Source: Actinomycetospora succinea
GTDB lineage: Bacteria > Actinomycetota > Actinomycetes > Mycobacteriales > Pseudonocardiaceae
Length of the DNA: 64,000 nt
NCBI RefSeq assembly: GCF_004363095.1
Contig: NZ_SNYO01000013.1
Location: forward strand, 62,001-126,000
Direction: 5' to 3'
The position numbers and the translations under genes are program-made. Each line of letters starts with the position of its first letter. Within the stretch, counting starts at the first letter, position 1. Below are positions 18,136 to 32,584 of the stretch, one piece after another. Under the pieces are notes generated by a model. It saw only the letters and a program-made list of their open reading frames with translations. It was not told the DNA's origin and did no database searches.

Positions 18136-21069
18136 TCACCAGGGGAGGGGTTCCGGGGGGAGGCCGGCGGCGAGGAGGGTCGCGAGGTGGTCGCCGCGCC
18201 GGTCGGTGAGCTGGTCGATCTGTGTGCGGCACGAGAACCCGTCGGCGACGACGGCCGTGTCGGTGGAGGCCGACCGCACCCGGGGGAGCAGCACCTGCTC
18301 CCCGCACGCCACCGACACCTCGTAGTGCCCCTGCTCGAACCCGAAGTTGCCGGCGAGCCCGCAGCAGCCCGAGTCGAGCACCTCCACCTCGGCTCCGCCG
18401 CGGCGCAGCACGGCGGTCTCGGCGCCGTAGCCGCCGGTCGCGTGCTGATGGCAGTGCTGCTGCACGATCACCTCGCGGCCGGCGATCCCCGGCGGCGCCC
18501 AGTCCGGCGCGCGCTCGGCGAGCAGGCGCCCGAGGGTCGTCGTCGCCGCGGCGATCGCGTCGGCGCGCGGCCCGGGCAGCAGATTCGGGGCGTCGTCGGT
18601 GAACACCGCCGTGCAGCTCGGCTCGAGGCCGACGATCGGCATCCCCGCGCCGACCGCCGGGGCCAGCGCATCGAGCGTGCGCCCGAGCACCCGCGCGGCG
18701 ACGCCCAGCTGGCCCGTCGTCACCCACGTCAGCCCACAGCACAGCTCGCGCTCGGGCAGGCGCACCCTGAACCCCGCCGCCTCCAGCACGCGCACCGCGT
18801 CGGCGCCCGCGCGCGGGTGCAGGAACTCGGTGAACGTGTCGGGCCAGAGCAGCACCTCGCCGCGCTCGCCGGTGCCCCGCGGCCCGCGGGCGCGGTACCA
18901 GTGCGAGAACCGCGGGGTGGCGAACGCGGGGATCGCGCGGCGCTCGTCGATGCCGCCGGCGCGCTTGAGCAGGCCGGAGAGCCGCGACGACGTCACGCGA
19001 TTGACCAGGGAGGCCAGCGGTGACGCCACCCGCGACAGCGCCGGCAGCCAACCCATCGACAGGTGCGACCGCGGCCGGCGCCACGGCCGGCGGGCGTAGT
19101 GGTGGTGCAGGAACTCGGCCTTGTAGGTCGCCATGTCGACGTTGACCGGGCAGTCCGACAGGCAGCCCTTGCACGCCAGGCAGAGGTCGAGGGCGTCGCG
19201 GACCTCGGTGGAGCGCCAGCCGTCGGTGATCGGCGAGTCCGCGTGCCCGCGCAGCATCTCCCAGAGCAGCCGCGAGCGCCCACGGGTGGAGTGGTGCTCC
19301 TCGCCGGTGACCCGGTACGAGGGGCACATGACGTCCCCGTCGGTGCGCCGGCACCGCCCGACGCCGATGCAGCGCTCGATCGCGCGGGTGAAGCGCCCGT
19401 CGTCGGACGGGTAGGCGAACGCCGACGCGGGCTCGGCGGGGTCGTAGTCGGCGCCGACGTGCAGGTGCTCGTCGAGGCGGTAGGGGTGCACGACCTTGCC
19501 GGGGTTCATCCGGTTCCGCGGGTCGAACAGGGCCTTCACCGACTCGAACGCCCGCACCAGCTCCGGGCCGTACATCCGCTCGAGCAGCTCGCCGCGCGAC
19601 TGCCCGTCGCCGTGCTCGCCCGAGAGCGACCCGCCGTACTTCACGCACAGGTCCGCCGAGCGCTCCATGAACGTGCGGTAGTCGGCGACGCCCGCGGGCG
19701 TGCGCAGGTCGAAGGGGATGCGCGTGTGGATGCAGCCGTGCCCGAAGTGCCCGTAGATGGCCGTGCTCCCGGTGAACCCGTACTCCTCGAGCAGCGCGAC
19801 CCACTCGGCGAGGTAGTCGCCGAGCCGGTCGGTGGGCAGCGCCGCGTCCTCCCAGCCCTCGTAGTTGTCGACGCCGGTGCGCGGGTCGCGGGCCGACACC
19901 GGCAGCGCGGACTCGCGGATCGCGAACAGCTCGGCCTGCTGGGCGCGGTCGGTGACGGTGAGGATCGTCGGGCCCTGCGCCGTGAGGTCGGCCGCCAGCG
20001 CCTCGGCGCGGGCCACGGCGCGGCCGGCGTCCTCGTCGCGCATCTGGACCATCAGCCAGCTGTGGCCCTCGGGCATCGCGGCCATCGCGTCCTGGTGGAA
20101 GCCGCGGACCCGCTCGAACTCGACGATGTTGCGGTCGATGCACTCCAGGAAGTGCGGCGCGTGCGGCAGGATCGCGTCGACGCACCGGGCGGCCGCGACG
20201 ACGTCGGGGAACCCCAGCACGACCAGCGCGGTCTCCGGCGCCTCGACGACCAGGTCCAGCTCGGCGTGCAGCACCGTGACCAGCGTCGACTCCGTGCCGA
20301 CCAGCGCGCGGGCGAGGTCGAACCCGGCTCCCGGCACGAGATCGTTGAGGTTGTAGCCCGAGACGCGCCGCGGGATGTCCGGGAAGCGCGCCGCGACGAG
20401 GCCGGCGTGGTCCTCGGCGATCGCCCGCAGCCCGCGGTAGATCTCCGCGCGGCGGCCGCCCGCCGCCTGGATCGCCGCGTACTCCTCCTCCGACGTCGGC
20501 CCGACCCACATCCGCAGGCCGTCGTAGGTGAGCACCTCGAGGCGCCGGACGTTGTCGGCGACCTTGCCGAACACCTGGGCGGTCGAGCCGCAGGAGTTGT
20601 TGCCGATCATCCCGCCGAGCGTGCAGCTGACGTGCGTCGCGGGCTTCGGGCCGTAGATCAGGCGGCCGGGCAGGGCGGCGTTGAGGTCGTCGAGCTTGAT
20701 GCCGGGCTCGACGACGCAGGTGCGGGCGTCCTCGTCGACCGAGACGATCCGGGTGCAGTACTTCGACCAGTCGATCACCACGGCCGCGTTGCAGCACTGC
20801 CCGGCGAGGCTCGTGCCGCCGCCGCGCGAGAGCACCGGCACGTCGTGCTCGCGGCACACCGCCAGCGCCTCGACGCCGGCCTCGATCGAGCGCGGGACGA
20901 CGACGCCGATCGGCACCTGGCGATAGTTCGAGGCGTCGACCGCGTACGCGGCCTTCGAGCCGGCGTCGAAGCGGACCTCGCCGTCGACGCGTTCCCGGAG
21001 AGCCCGTTCGAGCGACTCCTCCGCGCTCTCCGGACGGGTGCGGGGGGAGGGGAGATCGACGGTGGCCAC
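18136..21069 (-). CDS. FAD-linked oxidase / Fe-S protein (D-2-hydroxyacid dehydrogenase type, YdiJ-like)
   Basis: A 977-residue fusion. The N-terminal half is a PCMH-type FAD domain (VPVLSRGGGTSLAGQCCN, TLGGMIGNNSCGS) with an FAD-oxidase C domain (YGHFGHGCIHTRIPFDL, SGEHGDGQSR). A 4Fe-4S ferredoxin region follows with clusters in CIGVGRCRRTDGDVMCPSY and CLACKGCLSDCPVN. The C-terminus has CCG-type motifs (ELCCGLTW, QQHCHQH, DSGCCGLAGNFG). This architecture corresponds to GlcD-GlcF joined in one chain, as in E. coli YdiJ. A membrane-associated quinone-linked oxidation of a D-2-hydroxyacid is likely; the substrate is unknown. The start is GTG. Confidence 0.9.
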   Translation of the reverse strand: MATVDLPSPRTRPESAEESLERALRERVDGEVRFDAGSKAAYAVDASNYRQVPIGVVVPRSIEAGVEALAVCREHDVPVLSRGGGTSLAGQCCNAAVVIDWSKYCTRIVSVDEDARTCVVEPGIKLDDLNAALPGRLIYGPKPATHVSCTLGGMIGNNSCGSTAQVFGKVADNVRRLEVLTYDGLRMWVGPTSEEEYAAIQAAGGRRAEIYRGLRAIAEDHAGLVAARFPDIPRRVSGYNLNDLVPGAGFDLARALVGTESTLVTVLHAELDLVVEAPETALVVLGFPDVVAAARCVDAILPHAPHFLECIDRNIVEFERVRGFHQDAMAAMPEGHSWLMVQMRDEDAGRAVARAEALAADLTAQGPTILTVTDRAQQAELFAIRESALPVSARDPRTGVDNYEGWEDAALPTDRLGDYLAEWVALLEEYGFTGSTAIYGHFGHGCIHTRIPFDLRTPAGVADYRTFMERSADLCVKYGGSLSGEHGDGQSRGELLERMYGPELVRAFESVKALFDPRNRMNPGKVVHPYRLDEHLHVGADYDPAEPASAFAYPSDDGRFTRAIERCIGVGRCRRTDGDVMCPSYRVTGEEHHSTRGRSRLLWEMLRGHADSPITDGWRSTEVRDALDLCLACKGCLSDCPVNVDMATYKAEFLHHHYARRPWRRPRSHLSMGWLPALSRVASPLASLVNRVTSSRLSGLLKRAGGIDERRAIPAFATPRFSHWYRARGPRGTGERGEVLLWPDTFTEFLHPRAGADAVRVLEAAGFRVRLPERELCCGLTWVTTGQLGVAARVLGRTLDALAPAVGAGMPIVGLEPSCTAVFTDDAPNLLPGPRADAIAAATTTLGRLLAERAPDWAPPGIAGREVIVQQHCHQHATGGYGAETAVLRRGGAEVEVLDSGCCGLAGNFGFEQGHYEVSVACGEQVLLPRVRSASTDTAVVADGFSCRTQIDQLTDRRGDHLATLLAAGLPPEPLPW

Positions 21070-21116
21070 GGCACGACTGTCTGTGCGTCCCCGGTGCGAC
21101 GCAAGTTTCCCAGCCC

Positions 21117-21158
21117 CGTGAGCACTTTCCGGCGCTGGAGGGCAGGAATGTACTCACG
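21117..21158. repeat. Imperfect palindrome with GTGAG ends, in a divergent intergenic region
   Basis: Left arm CGTGAGCACTTTCC (21117-21130) and right arm GGAATGTACTCACG (21145-21158) pair at 12 of 14 positions around a 14-nt loop. Its ends match those of the palindromes at 18076 and 22751. Here it lies between two divergent genes, so a terminator role is unlikely. Confidence 0.7.
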
Positions 21159-21180
21159 TGGGGTGCGGGAGGATGGGGGC

Positions 21181-21615
21181 GTGGGATCGGGGACGGGGCT
21201 GGTGGACGACGCCGCCGTGGGCGCGCTGCTGACGCAGGTGCGGCGCGTCGCGGTGCTCGGCGTCTCCGACCGCTTCAACCGCCCCAGCTTCCGGCTCGCC
21301 GCCTACCTCCTCGACCGCACGGCGTGGACGGTCGACCTGGTCAACCCGCACGTCGTCGAGACCCTCGGCCGGCTGTGCGCCCCGGTGCTCGCCGACGTGC
21401 CGACGCCCGACCTCGTGGTGGTCTTCCGTGCCCCCGCCGCCTGGGAGGCCGTGGTGGACGAGGTCGCGGCGGTCGGCGGGCGCGCGGTCTGGCTGCCCGC
21501 CGGGGTCGCCGACGGCAACACGACGGCCCGGACCATCGCGCGCGCCCAGCGCTCCGGCGTCGAGGCCGTCGCCGACCGCGACCTGCGCGCCGACCACAAG
21601 AGGTGGTGCCCGTGA
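21181..21615 (+). CDS. CoA-binding domain protein (YccU-like)
   Basis: A 144-residue single-domain Rossmann protein of the CoA_binding_2 family. It shows RRVAVLGVSDRFNRPSFRLAAYLLDR, then VDLVNPHVVETLGRLCAPVLADVP and VWLPAGVADGNTTARTIARAQRSGVEAVADRDLRADHKRW. Members bind CoA in the manner of succinyl-CoA synthetase alpha chains; their cellular role is not defined. The GTG at 21181 follows GGGAGGA at ideal spacing and is preferred to an ATG at 21148, which lies inside the palindrome arm. It overlaps the next gene by 4 nt. Confidence 0.85.
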   Translation: MGSGTGLVDDAAVGALLTQVRRVAVLGVSDRFNRPSFRLAAYLLDRTAWTVDLVNPHVVETLGRLCAPVLADVPTPDLVVVFRAPAAWEAVVDEVAAVGGRAVWLPAGVADGNTTARTIARAQRSGVEAVADRDLRADHKRWCP

Positions 21616-22127
21616 GCTCCGGCCTCACCCGCGAGCCCGACCGTCTCGAGGTCCGCGCGCCCCGCACCGCGCCGGTGGTCACGCTGGTCACCGGCGTGAT
21701 CGGCCTCGCCGCCGGTGTGTGGCTGGTGCTCGCCGGCGGCACCGCGAGCGTGGTCCTCGGCGTCGTGCTCGTCCTGTTCTTCGGCGTGGGCGCGGTCCGG
21801 GCCGCGCTGCGCCTGGCCCGCGGGAAGCCGTTGCTGATCGCGACCGGAGACGGCATCGACGACGGCGGGTCGATCGTCGCCGCGGGGTTCCTGCCCTGGT
21901 CGGAGATCGGCGGGATCGACGTCCTGCCCGCCCGCGGCGGGTCGATGCTGGTCATCGGCGTCCGCGACCCCGAGGCCGTGCTCTCCCGGACCACCCCGGC
22001 GCGGGCGCGCGTCGGGCGGGCGCAGGCCGGGCGGCTGGGGAGCCCGGTCGTGCTGCCGCCGACGGTGCTGCCGGTGCCCGCCGACGAGCTCGCGGCCGAT
22101 CTGGAGCGTCTGCGGCCGGACGTCTGA
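21612..22127 (+). CDS. Two-helix membrane protein with PH-like C-terminal domain (unknown function)
   Basis: A 171-residue protein. Two adjacent hydrophobic helices (VVTLVTGVIGLAAGVWLVLAGG and ASVVLGVVLVLFFGVGAV) form a hairpin near residues 20-65. A soluble C-terminal domain of about 100 residues resembles bacterial PH-like (STM3941-type) domains: DGSIVAAGFLPWSEIGGIDV and GSMLVIGVRDPEAVL. It is coupled on both sides: the GTG overlaps the CoA-binding gene stop and the stop overlaps the pcm start. The function is unknown. Confidence 0.7.
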   Translation: MSSGLTREPDRLEVRAPRTAPVVTLVTGVIGLAAGVWLVLAGGTASVVLGVVLVLFFGVGAVRAALRLARGKPLLIATGDGIDDGGSIVAAGFLPWSEIGGIDVLPARGGSMLVIGVRDPEAVLSRTTPARARVGRAQAGRLGSPVVLPPTVLPVPADELAADLERLRPDV

Positions 22128-22738
22128 TGAGCGACCACGGACGGCGCCGGCGGGAGATGGTCGCGGGCCTGCGCGAGCAGGGGATCACCGACGAGCGGGT
22201 CCTCGCGGCCATGGGCCGGGTGCCGCGGCACCGGTTCGTGCCGGCGCACCGGGCGGACGAGGCCTACGGCCCCGGGCCGCTGCCGATCGCCTGCGGCCAG
22301 ACGATCTCGGCGCCGGCGATGGTGGCCGCGATGGCCGCCCTGCTGGGCCTCACCGGACGCGAGCGCGTGCTCGAGGTCGGCGCCGGCAGCGGCTACGCGG
22401 CCGCGGTGCTCTCCCTGCTCGCGCGCCAGGTCGTCACCGTCGAGTACCACCCCTCGCTCGCCGCGTCCGCCCGCGCCGCGCTCGCCGCGACCGGCCACGC
22501 CGTCGAGGTCCGACACGGCGACGGTCGCCTCGGCGCCCCCGACCGCGCGCCGTTCGACGCGATCTCGGTGGCCGCGATGGCCGAGGGCGAGGTGCCCGCC
22601 GCCCTGCTCGAGCAGCTCGCCGACGACGGCGTCCTCGTCTGCCCCGTGGGGCACGGGCGCCACGGCGACCTCGTGCGGATGCGCCGCGACGGCAGCGCGG
22701 AGCGCCTGATCCCCGTGTCCTTCGTCCCGTTGCTGTGA
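22127..22738 (+). CDS. pcm: Protein-L-isoaspartate O-methyltransferase
   Basis: SAM-dependent repair enzyme that methylates isoaspartyl residues in aged proteins. The 203-residue product has MGRVPRHRFVP, the AYGPGPLPIACGQTISAPAMVAAM substrate segment, SAM motif I VLEVGAGSGYAAAVL and post-I VVTVEYHP. The C-terminal DDGVLVCPVG is present. Length and motif order fit the bacterial family. The ATG overlaps the upstream stop, so it is the third gene of a coupled operon. A 48-bp palindrome follows 10 nt after the stop. Confidence 0.92.
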   Translation: MSDHGRRRREMVAGLREQGITDERVLAAMGRVPRHRFVPAHRADEAYGPGPLPIACGQTISAPAMVAAMAALLGLTGRERVLEVGAGSGYAAAVLSLLARQVVTVEYHPSLAASARAALAATGHAVEVRHGDGRLGAPDRAPFDAISVAAMAEGEVPAALLEQLADDGVLVCPVGHGRHGDLVRMRRDGSAERLIPVSFVPLL

Positions 22739-22748
22739 TGGCCGACGG

Positions 22749-22796
22749 CCACGTGAGTGATCCGGGTCGTCATGGCGACCCGGATCACTCACGTGG
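22749..22796. repeat. 48-bp inverted repeat after pcm (terminator-like)
   Basis: Perfect 21-nt arms starting CCACGTGAGTGATCCGGG surround a TCATGG loop. The stem is strong enough to act as an intrinsic terminator separating pcm from acs, although no T-run follows. Its outer GTGAGTGA matches the group of palindromes in this window. Confidence 0.85.
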
Positions 22797-22829
22797 GCCG
22801 CAGGCCCCTCCACCGGGCACACGCCGGGC

Positions 22830-24749
22830 ATGACCGAGGTCGTCCCGCCCCCGCCCGAGCTCGCGGCCACCGCGACCGTGCCCGCCGCCGAGGCCGCGGC
22901 GCTGCGCGAGCGCGCCGCCGCCGACCCCGCGGCGTTCTGGCTCGAGCAGGCCCGCCGCCTGGAGTGGTCGACGCCCCCGACCGAGTCCTACGACGGCGCC
23001 GACTTCCCGTTCGTCCGCTGGTTCGCCGACGGCACGCTCAACGTGGCGCGCAACTGCGTCGACCGGCACGTCGAGGCCGGGCAGGGTGACACGACCGCTC
23101 TGCTGTGGGAGGGCGAGCCCGGCGACGAGCGCCGCGTGACCTACGCCGACCTGCAGGCCGAGGTCGCCCGCGCCGCCCATGCCCTCACCGCGCTGGGCGT
23201 CGGGCGCGGCGACGTCGTCGTCGTGTACCTGCCCGTGCTGGTCGAGACCGTCGTGGTGATGCTCGCCTGCGCGCGGATCGGGGCAGTCCACTCGATGGTC
23301 TTCGGTGGCTTCTCCGCCGAGGCCCTGCGCTTCCGCGTGCAGGACGGCGGGGCGAAGCTCGTGGTCACCACCGACGGCCAGTACCGCCGCGGGAAGGCCG
23401 TGCCCGTCAAGGAGAACGCCGACGCCGCCGTCGAGGGCGTCCCCTCCGTCGAGCACGTCCTCGTCGTGCGGCGCACCGGTCAGGACGTCCCGTGGACGGC
23501 GGAGCGCGACGTGTGGTGGGACGAGGCCCTCGCCGACCGGCCGGCCGAGCACACCGCGGAGGCGTTCCCGGCCGAGACGCCGCTGTTCCTGATCTACACC
23601 TCGGGGACGACCGGCAGGCCCAAGGGCCTCGTCCACACCATAGGCGGCTACCTCACCCAGACCGCCTGGACCGCGTGGGCCTGCTTCGACCACCGGCCCG
23701 ACGACGTGTACTGGTGCCAGGCCGACCTGGCGTGGGTCACCGCCCACACCTACGAGGTGTACGGGCCGCTCGCCAACGGCGTCACGCAGGTGCTCTACGA
23801 GGGCACGCCCGACACCCCGCACCGGGGCCGCCACTTCGAGATCATCGAGAAGTACGGCGTGACCGTGTACTACACGGCGCCGACGCTGGTCCGGACGTTC
23901 ATGCAGTGGGGCGAGGAGGTCCCGGCCGCCCACGACCTGTCCTCGCTGCGCCTCCTCGGGTCGGTGGGCGAGGCCATCAACCCGGAGGCCTGGCGCTGGC
24001 TGCACCACCACGTCGGGGCCGGCCGGTGCCCGATCGTCGACACGTGGTGGCAGTCCGAGACGGGCGCGGCGATGGTCGCCCCGCTGCCCGGCGCCACGGC
24101 CCTGAAGCCGGGGTCGGCGACCCTGCCCCTGCCGGGGATCTCGGTCCGGGTCGTCCACCCGGACGGCACCGCCTGCGGGCCCGACGAGGGCGGGCTGCTG
24201 GTCGTCGACCGACCCTGGCCCGCGATGGCACGGACGGTCTGGGGCGACCCCGACCGGTTCGTCTCGTCGTACTTCGCCGACTTCCGCGACCAGGGCTGGT
24301 ACACGGCCGGGGACGGCGCCCACGTCGACGCCGACGGGTACGTCTGGCTCGAGGGCCGCGTCGACGACGTCATGAACGTCTCCGGCCACCGGCTCTCCTC
24401 CATCGAGGTCGAGTCCGCGCTGGTGAGCCACCCGCGGGTCGCGGAGGCCGGTGTCGTCGGCGGCCCCGACGAGACCACGGGGCAGACGATCGTCGCGTTC
24501 GTCGTGCTGCGCGGTGAGGACGACGCGACCGACCCGACCGCCGACCTCCGGGCGCACGTGGCCCGCGAGCTGGGGCCGGTCGCCCGGCCCTCGCGCGTGG
24601 TCGTCGTCGACGCCCTGCCCAAGACGCGGAGCGGGAAGATCCTGCGCCGCCTGCTGCTCGGCGTCACCCGCGGCGAGGAGACGGGCGACACGACCTCGCT
24701 CGTCGATCCGGAGGGCTTCGCGGCCCTCGCGCGGAGCTACCGCGCCTGA
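22830..24749 (+). CDS. acs: Acetyl-CoA synthetase (AMP-forming acetate-CoA ligase)
   Basis: Activates acetate to acetyl-CoA through acetyl-AMP. The 639-residue enzyme has the AMP-binding P-loop LIYTSGTTGRPKG, the acetate-pocket motif IVDTWWQSETG with the Trp pair that limits acyl size, the hinge YVWLEGRVDDVMNVSGHRLSSIEVE, and the catalytic lysine in PKTRSGKILRR, the usual target of regulatory acetylation. The W and the VYWCQADLAWVTAH segment favour acetate over propionate. The ATG at 22830 directly yields the family N-terminus. It is convergent with the SDR gene, 9 nt away. Confidence 0.93.
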   Translation: MTEVVPPPPELAATATVPAAEAAALRERAAADPAAFWLEQARRLEWSTPPTESYDGADFPFVRWFADGTLNVARNCVDRHVEAGQGDTTALLWEGEPGDERRVTYADLQAEVARAAHALTALGVGRGDVVVVYLPVLVETVVVMLACARIGAVHSMVFGGFSAEALRFRVQDGGAKLVVTTDGQYRRGKAVPVKENADAAVEGVPSVEHVLVVRRTGQDVPWTAERDVWWDEALADRPAEHTAEAFPAETPLFLIYTSGTTGRPKGLVHTIGGYLTQTAWTAWACFDHRPDDVYWCQADLAWVTAHTYEVYGPLANGVTQVLYEGTPDTPHRGRHFEIIEKYGVTVYYTAPTLVRTFMQWGEEVPAAHDLSSLRLLGSVGEAINPEAWRWLHHHVGAGRCPIVDTWWQSETGAAMVAPLPGATALKPGSATLPLPGISVRVVHPDGTACGPDEGGLLVVDRPWPAMARTVWGDPDRFVSSYFADFRDQGWYTAGDGAHVDADGYVWLEGRVDDVMNVSGHRLSSIEVESALVSHPRVAEAGVVGGPDETTGQTIVAFVVLRGEDDATDPTADLRAHVARELGPVARPSRVVVVDALPKTRSGKILRRLLLGVTRGEETGDTTSLVDPEGFAALARSYRA

Positions 24750-24758
24750 TCAGGACGA

Positions 24759-25670
24759 TCACCGGTACCCCGTGACGTCCGCCGGCCTCCCCGCGTCCTG
24801 CACCTCCACGATGTAGCGCCACGCGTCGGGCCGCGAGCCGTCGAGGTCGTCGACGCCGTACGCGCGGGCCAGCTCGCCCGACGACGTCGACGCCGCGTTC
24901 CACCGGTGCCGCGCCGGGTCGGCGGCCAGCGCGGCGATGCCGCGCCCCACGAAGCGCGGGGTCTCGGAGATCGCGAAGTGCGGCTCGCCGTCGAGGGCGT
25001 CGCGCCAGGTCTCCTCGGTGACCCCGAAGTGCTCGAGCATCATCTCCGAGCGCAGCCAGCCCGGCGTCACGGCGACCGCGGTGCCGCCGTGGCCGGCCAG
25101 CTCGTGCGCCCACGACCGCGCCAGCCGGATCGGCGCGATCTTCGCCAGGTCGTAGTAGACGTTGAGCCGGTACTGCGCGGCGTTGTACTCCGCGGTCCCG
25201 TCGGTGACCTCGACGACGAGCCCGCCCGGCCGTCGCGCGAGCAGCGGCAGCGCGTGGTGGGCGGTGACCAGGTGGGTGTCGATCGCGAGCCGCAGCGTCC
25301 GCAGGCCGTTGGCGAGGTCGTGCTCCCAGACCGGGACGTCCCACTCGACCAGGAGCTCGCCGCCCCAGATGTCGTTCACGAGCACGTCGAGGCGGCCCTG
25401 CTCGTGCTCGATGCGGGCCACGAGCGCGGCGACGGCGTCCGGGTCGAGGTGGTCGGTCGGCACCGCGATCCCCGTGCCGCCCGCCGCGGTGACGAGGTCG
25501 GCGGTGTCCTCGATGGTCTCGGGCCGCCGGTACTCGGAGCGGCGCTCGCGGGTGCTCCGTCCGGTGCACCACACGGTCGCGCCCGCGGCCCCGAGCTCGA
25601 CGGCGATCCCGCGTCCGGCTCCCCGCGTGGCCCCGGCGACGAGCGCGACACATCCGCTCAGATCGGTCAT
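24759..25670 (-). CDS. SDR family oxidoreductase
   Basis: A 303-residue short-chain dehydrogenase. The cofactor motif is VALVAGATRGAGRGIA (TGxxxGxG variant with Ala for the first Thr), followed by VWCTGRSTRERRSE, which suggests NADP preference through arginines. DVLVNDIWGGE replaces the usual NNAG. The active-site YxxxK is YYDLAKIAPIRLARS. The larger-than-average size comes from a C-terminal extension with DPARHRWNAAS. It lies 38 nt after treZ on the same strand and could share its transcript, but no functional link is evident. Confidence 0.88.
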   Translation of the reverse strand: MTDLSGCVALVAGATRGAGRGIAVELGAAGATVWCTGRSTRERRSEYRRPETIEDTADLVTAAGGTGIAVPTDHLDPDAVAALVARIEHEQGRLDVLVNDIWGGELLVEWDVPVWEHDLANGLRTLRLAIDTHLVTAHHALPLLARRPGGLVVEVTDGTAEYNAAQYRLNVYYDLAKIAPIRLARSWAHELAGHGGTAVAVTPGWLRSEMMLEHFGVTEETWRDALDGEPHFAISETPRFVGRGIAALAADPARHRWNAASTSSGELARAYGVDDLDGSRPDAWRYIVEVQDAGRPADVTGYR

Positions 25671-25708
25671 AGGGGGCACGCTCGCACGGCCCCCCGACAA
25701 CCCCGGAC

Positions 25709-27430
25709 CTACGTCCGCACCAGGGCGAACGACTCCGCGGGAACGGTCAGGGAGGAGTCGGCGGCGTCGACGCCCGCCGGCGCGAACAGCACGTCGGCGG
25801 CGGCCACGGGCAGCGTCGCCGGGGACGCCCCCAGGTTCACCGCCAGCCGCAGCCCGCCCCGGTGCACGACCAGCGTGCGCGCGTCGTCGTCGTGCTCGAC
25901 GCGGACCGGGTCGAGGTGCGGGTCGGTGAGCTCCGGGTGGGCGCGGCGCAGGGCGATGAGCCTGCGGTAGACCTCGAGCAGCTCGGCGTGCGGCGTCCGC
26001 GAGGGCTCCGACCAGTCCAGCCGCGACGCCTCGAACGTCGCGAGCGCCGTCGGGTCCGGCACCTCGGCGGCGCCCCAGCCGTGCTCGGCGAACTCCTTCG
26101 TGCGCCCCTCCCGCACGGCCTCCTGCAGGCCCGGGTCCTCGAAGCCGACGAAGAACGCCCACGGTGTCGCGGCGCCCCACTCCTCGCCCATGAAGATCAT
26201 CGGGGTGTAGGGCGAGCAGAGCACCAGCGCCGCGCCGCAGGCCAGCAGCCCGGGGGAGACGGTGGCCGAGAGCCGGTCGCCGCCCGCGCGGTTGCCGACC
26301 TGGTCGTGGTCCTGCAGGTAGGCGAGGAACCGGTGCCCGGGCGTGCGCAGCAGGTCGACGGGCCGCCCGTGGGTGCGGCCGCGGAACGTCGACCAGGTGC
26401 CGGCGTGGTGGAAGGGGTGGTGCAGGACCTCGGCGAGCGCCGAGAACGCGCCGAAGTCGGCGTAGTACCCCTGGGTCTCGCCGGTGAGCGTGGAGTGCAG
26501 GGCGTGGTGGATGTCGTCGCACCACTGCGCGTCGAGCCCGTACCCGCCGGCCTCGCGCGAGGTGACGAGGCGCGGGTCGTTGAGGTCCGACTCGGCGATC
26601 AGCGTCAGCGGGCGGCGCAGGTGGGCCGACAGGGAGACGACGTGGTCGGCCATCTCCTCGAGCAGGTGCGTCGCCCGGGCGTCGCGCAGCGCGTGCACGG
26701 CGTCGAGGCGCAGGGCGTCGACGCCGTAGTCGCGCAGCCACATCGTGACGTTGTCGAGGATGTAGGCCCGCACCGTGTCCGAGCCCGGGCCGTCGAGGTT
26801 CAGCGACGGCCCCCACACGTTCTCGCCGAGGAAGTACGGCCCGAACCGGTCGAGGTAGGCGCCCGAGGGTCCGAGGTGGTTGTAGACGACGTCGAGCACC
26901 ACGCCCAGCCCGCGTGCGTGGCAGGCGTCGACGAAGCGGCGGAACGCCACGGGGCCGCCGTAGTTCTCGGTGACCGCGTACCAGAGCACGCCGTCGTAGC
27001 CCCAGCCGCGCGTGCCGTCGAAGGCGTTCACCGGCATGACCTCGACGAGGTCGACGCCGAGGTCGACGAGGTGGTCGAGGCGCTCCTCGGCCGCGGCGAA
27101 CGTGCCGCCCGGCGTGAAGGTGCCGACGTGCATCTCGTAGATCACCGAGCCCGGCAGCGACCGGCCCGTCCAGGCGGCGTCGGCGGGGGAGGGCTCGACC
27201 TCGATCAGCCGCGACGGCGCGTGGACCCCGTGCGGCTGCCACCGCGACCGCGGGTCGGGCAGCGGGTCGCCGCCGTCCAGCGAGAACGCGTAGTCGGTCC
27301 CGGGGCCGGCCCCGGGCACGGTGACGGTCCACCAGCCCTGGTCCCCGGCGGCCATCGCCTCGGTCCTGTCGTCGAGCACCAGCCCGACCGAGGTGCTCTC
27401 CGGCGCCCATACCGCGAACTCGTGTGCCAC
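25709..27430 (-). CDS. treZ: Malto-oligosyltrehalose trehalohydrolase
   Basis: TreZ releases trehalose from the maltooligosyl-trehalose made by TreY. The 573-residue protein has an N-terminal E-set/CBM48 domain (HEFAVWAPESTSVGLVLDD), then a GH13 barrel: VIYEMHVGTFTPGGTF, VLDVVYNHLGPSG, VDALRLDAVHAL (nucleophile Asp), LIAESDLNDP (acid/base Glu) and LQDHDQVGNRAGG. The last marks the trehalohydrolase group. The GTG at 27430 has GGAAG 10 nt upstream. Its partners treY and glgX lie 15 kb away, not adjacent. It is divergent from the giant kinase gene, sharing a 130-nt gap. Confidence 0.95.
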   Translation of the reverse strand: MAHEFAVWAPESTSVGLVLDDRTEAMAAGDQGWWTVTVPGAGPGTDYAFSLDGGDPLPDPRSRWQPHGVHAPSRLIEVEPSPADAAWTGRSLPGSVIYEMHVGTFTPGGTFAAAEERLDHLVDLGVDLVEVMPVNAFDGTRGWGYDGVLWYAVTENYGGPVAFRRFVDACHARGLGVVLDVVYNHLGPSGAYLDRFGPYFLGENVWGPSLNLDGPGSDTVRAYILDNVTMWLRDYGVDALRLDAVHALRDARATHLLEEMADHVVSLSAHLRRPLTLIAESDLNDPRLVTSREAGGYGLDAQWCDDIHHALHSTLTGETQGYYADFGAFSALAEVLHHPFHHAGTWSTFRGRTHGRPVDLLRTPGHRFLAYLQDHDQVGNRAGGDRLSATVSPGLLACGAALVLCSPYTPMIFMGEEWGAATPWAFFVGFEDPGLQEAVREGRTKEFAEHGWGAAEVPDPTALATFEASRLDWSEPSRTPHAELLEVYRRLIALRRAHPELTDPHLDPVRVEHDDDARTLVVHRGGLRLAVNLGASPATLPVAAADVLFAPAGVDAADSSLTVPAESFALVRT

Positions 27431-27560
27431 GGCAGCGATGCTTCCCGACGAGCCCCCTGCGCATGCGTGGTGCGCCACCGGGATGATGAGCCCGGATCGA
27501 GACGTCCACCACGGCGAGGTGGGACGATCCGGTCGTCCACAGCGGCACGGGGGCGGTGAC

Positions 27561-32573
<5,013 letters not shown>

Positions 32574-32584
32574 CCGGGCCTGCC

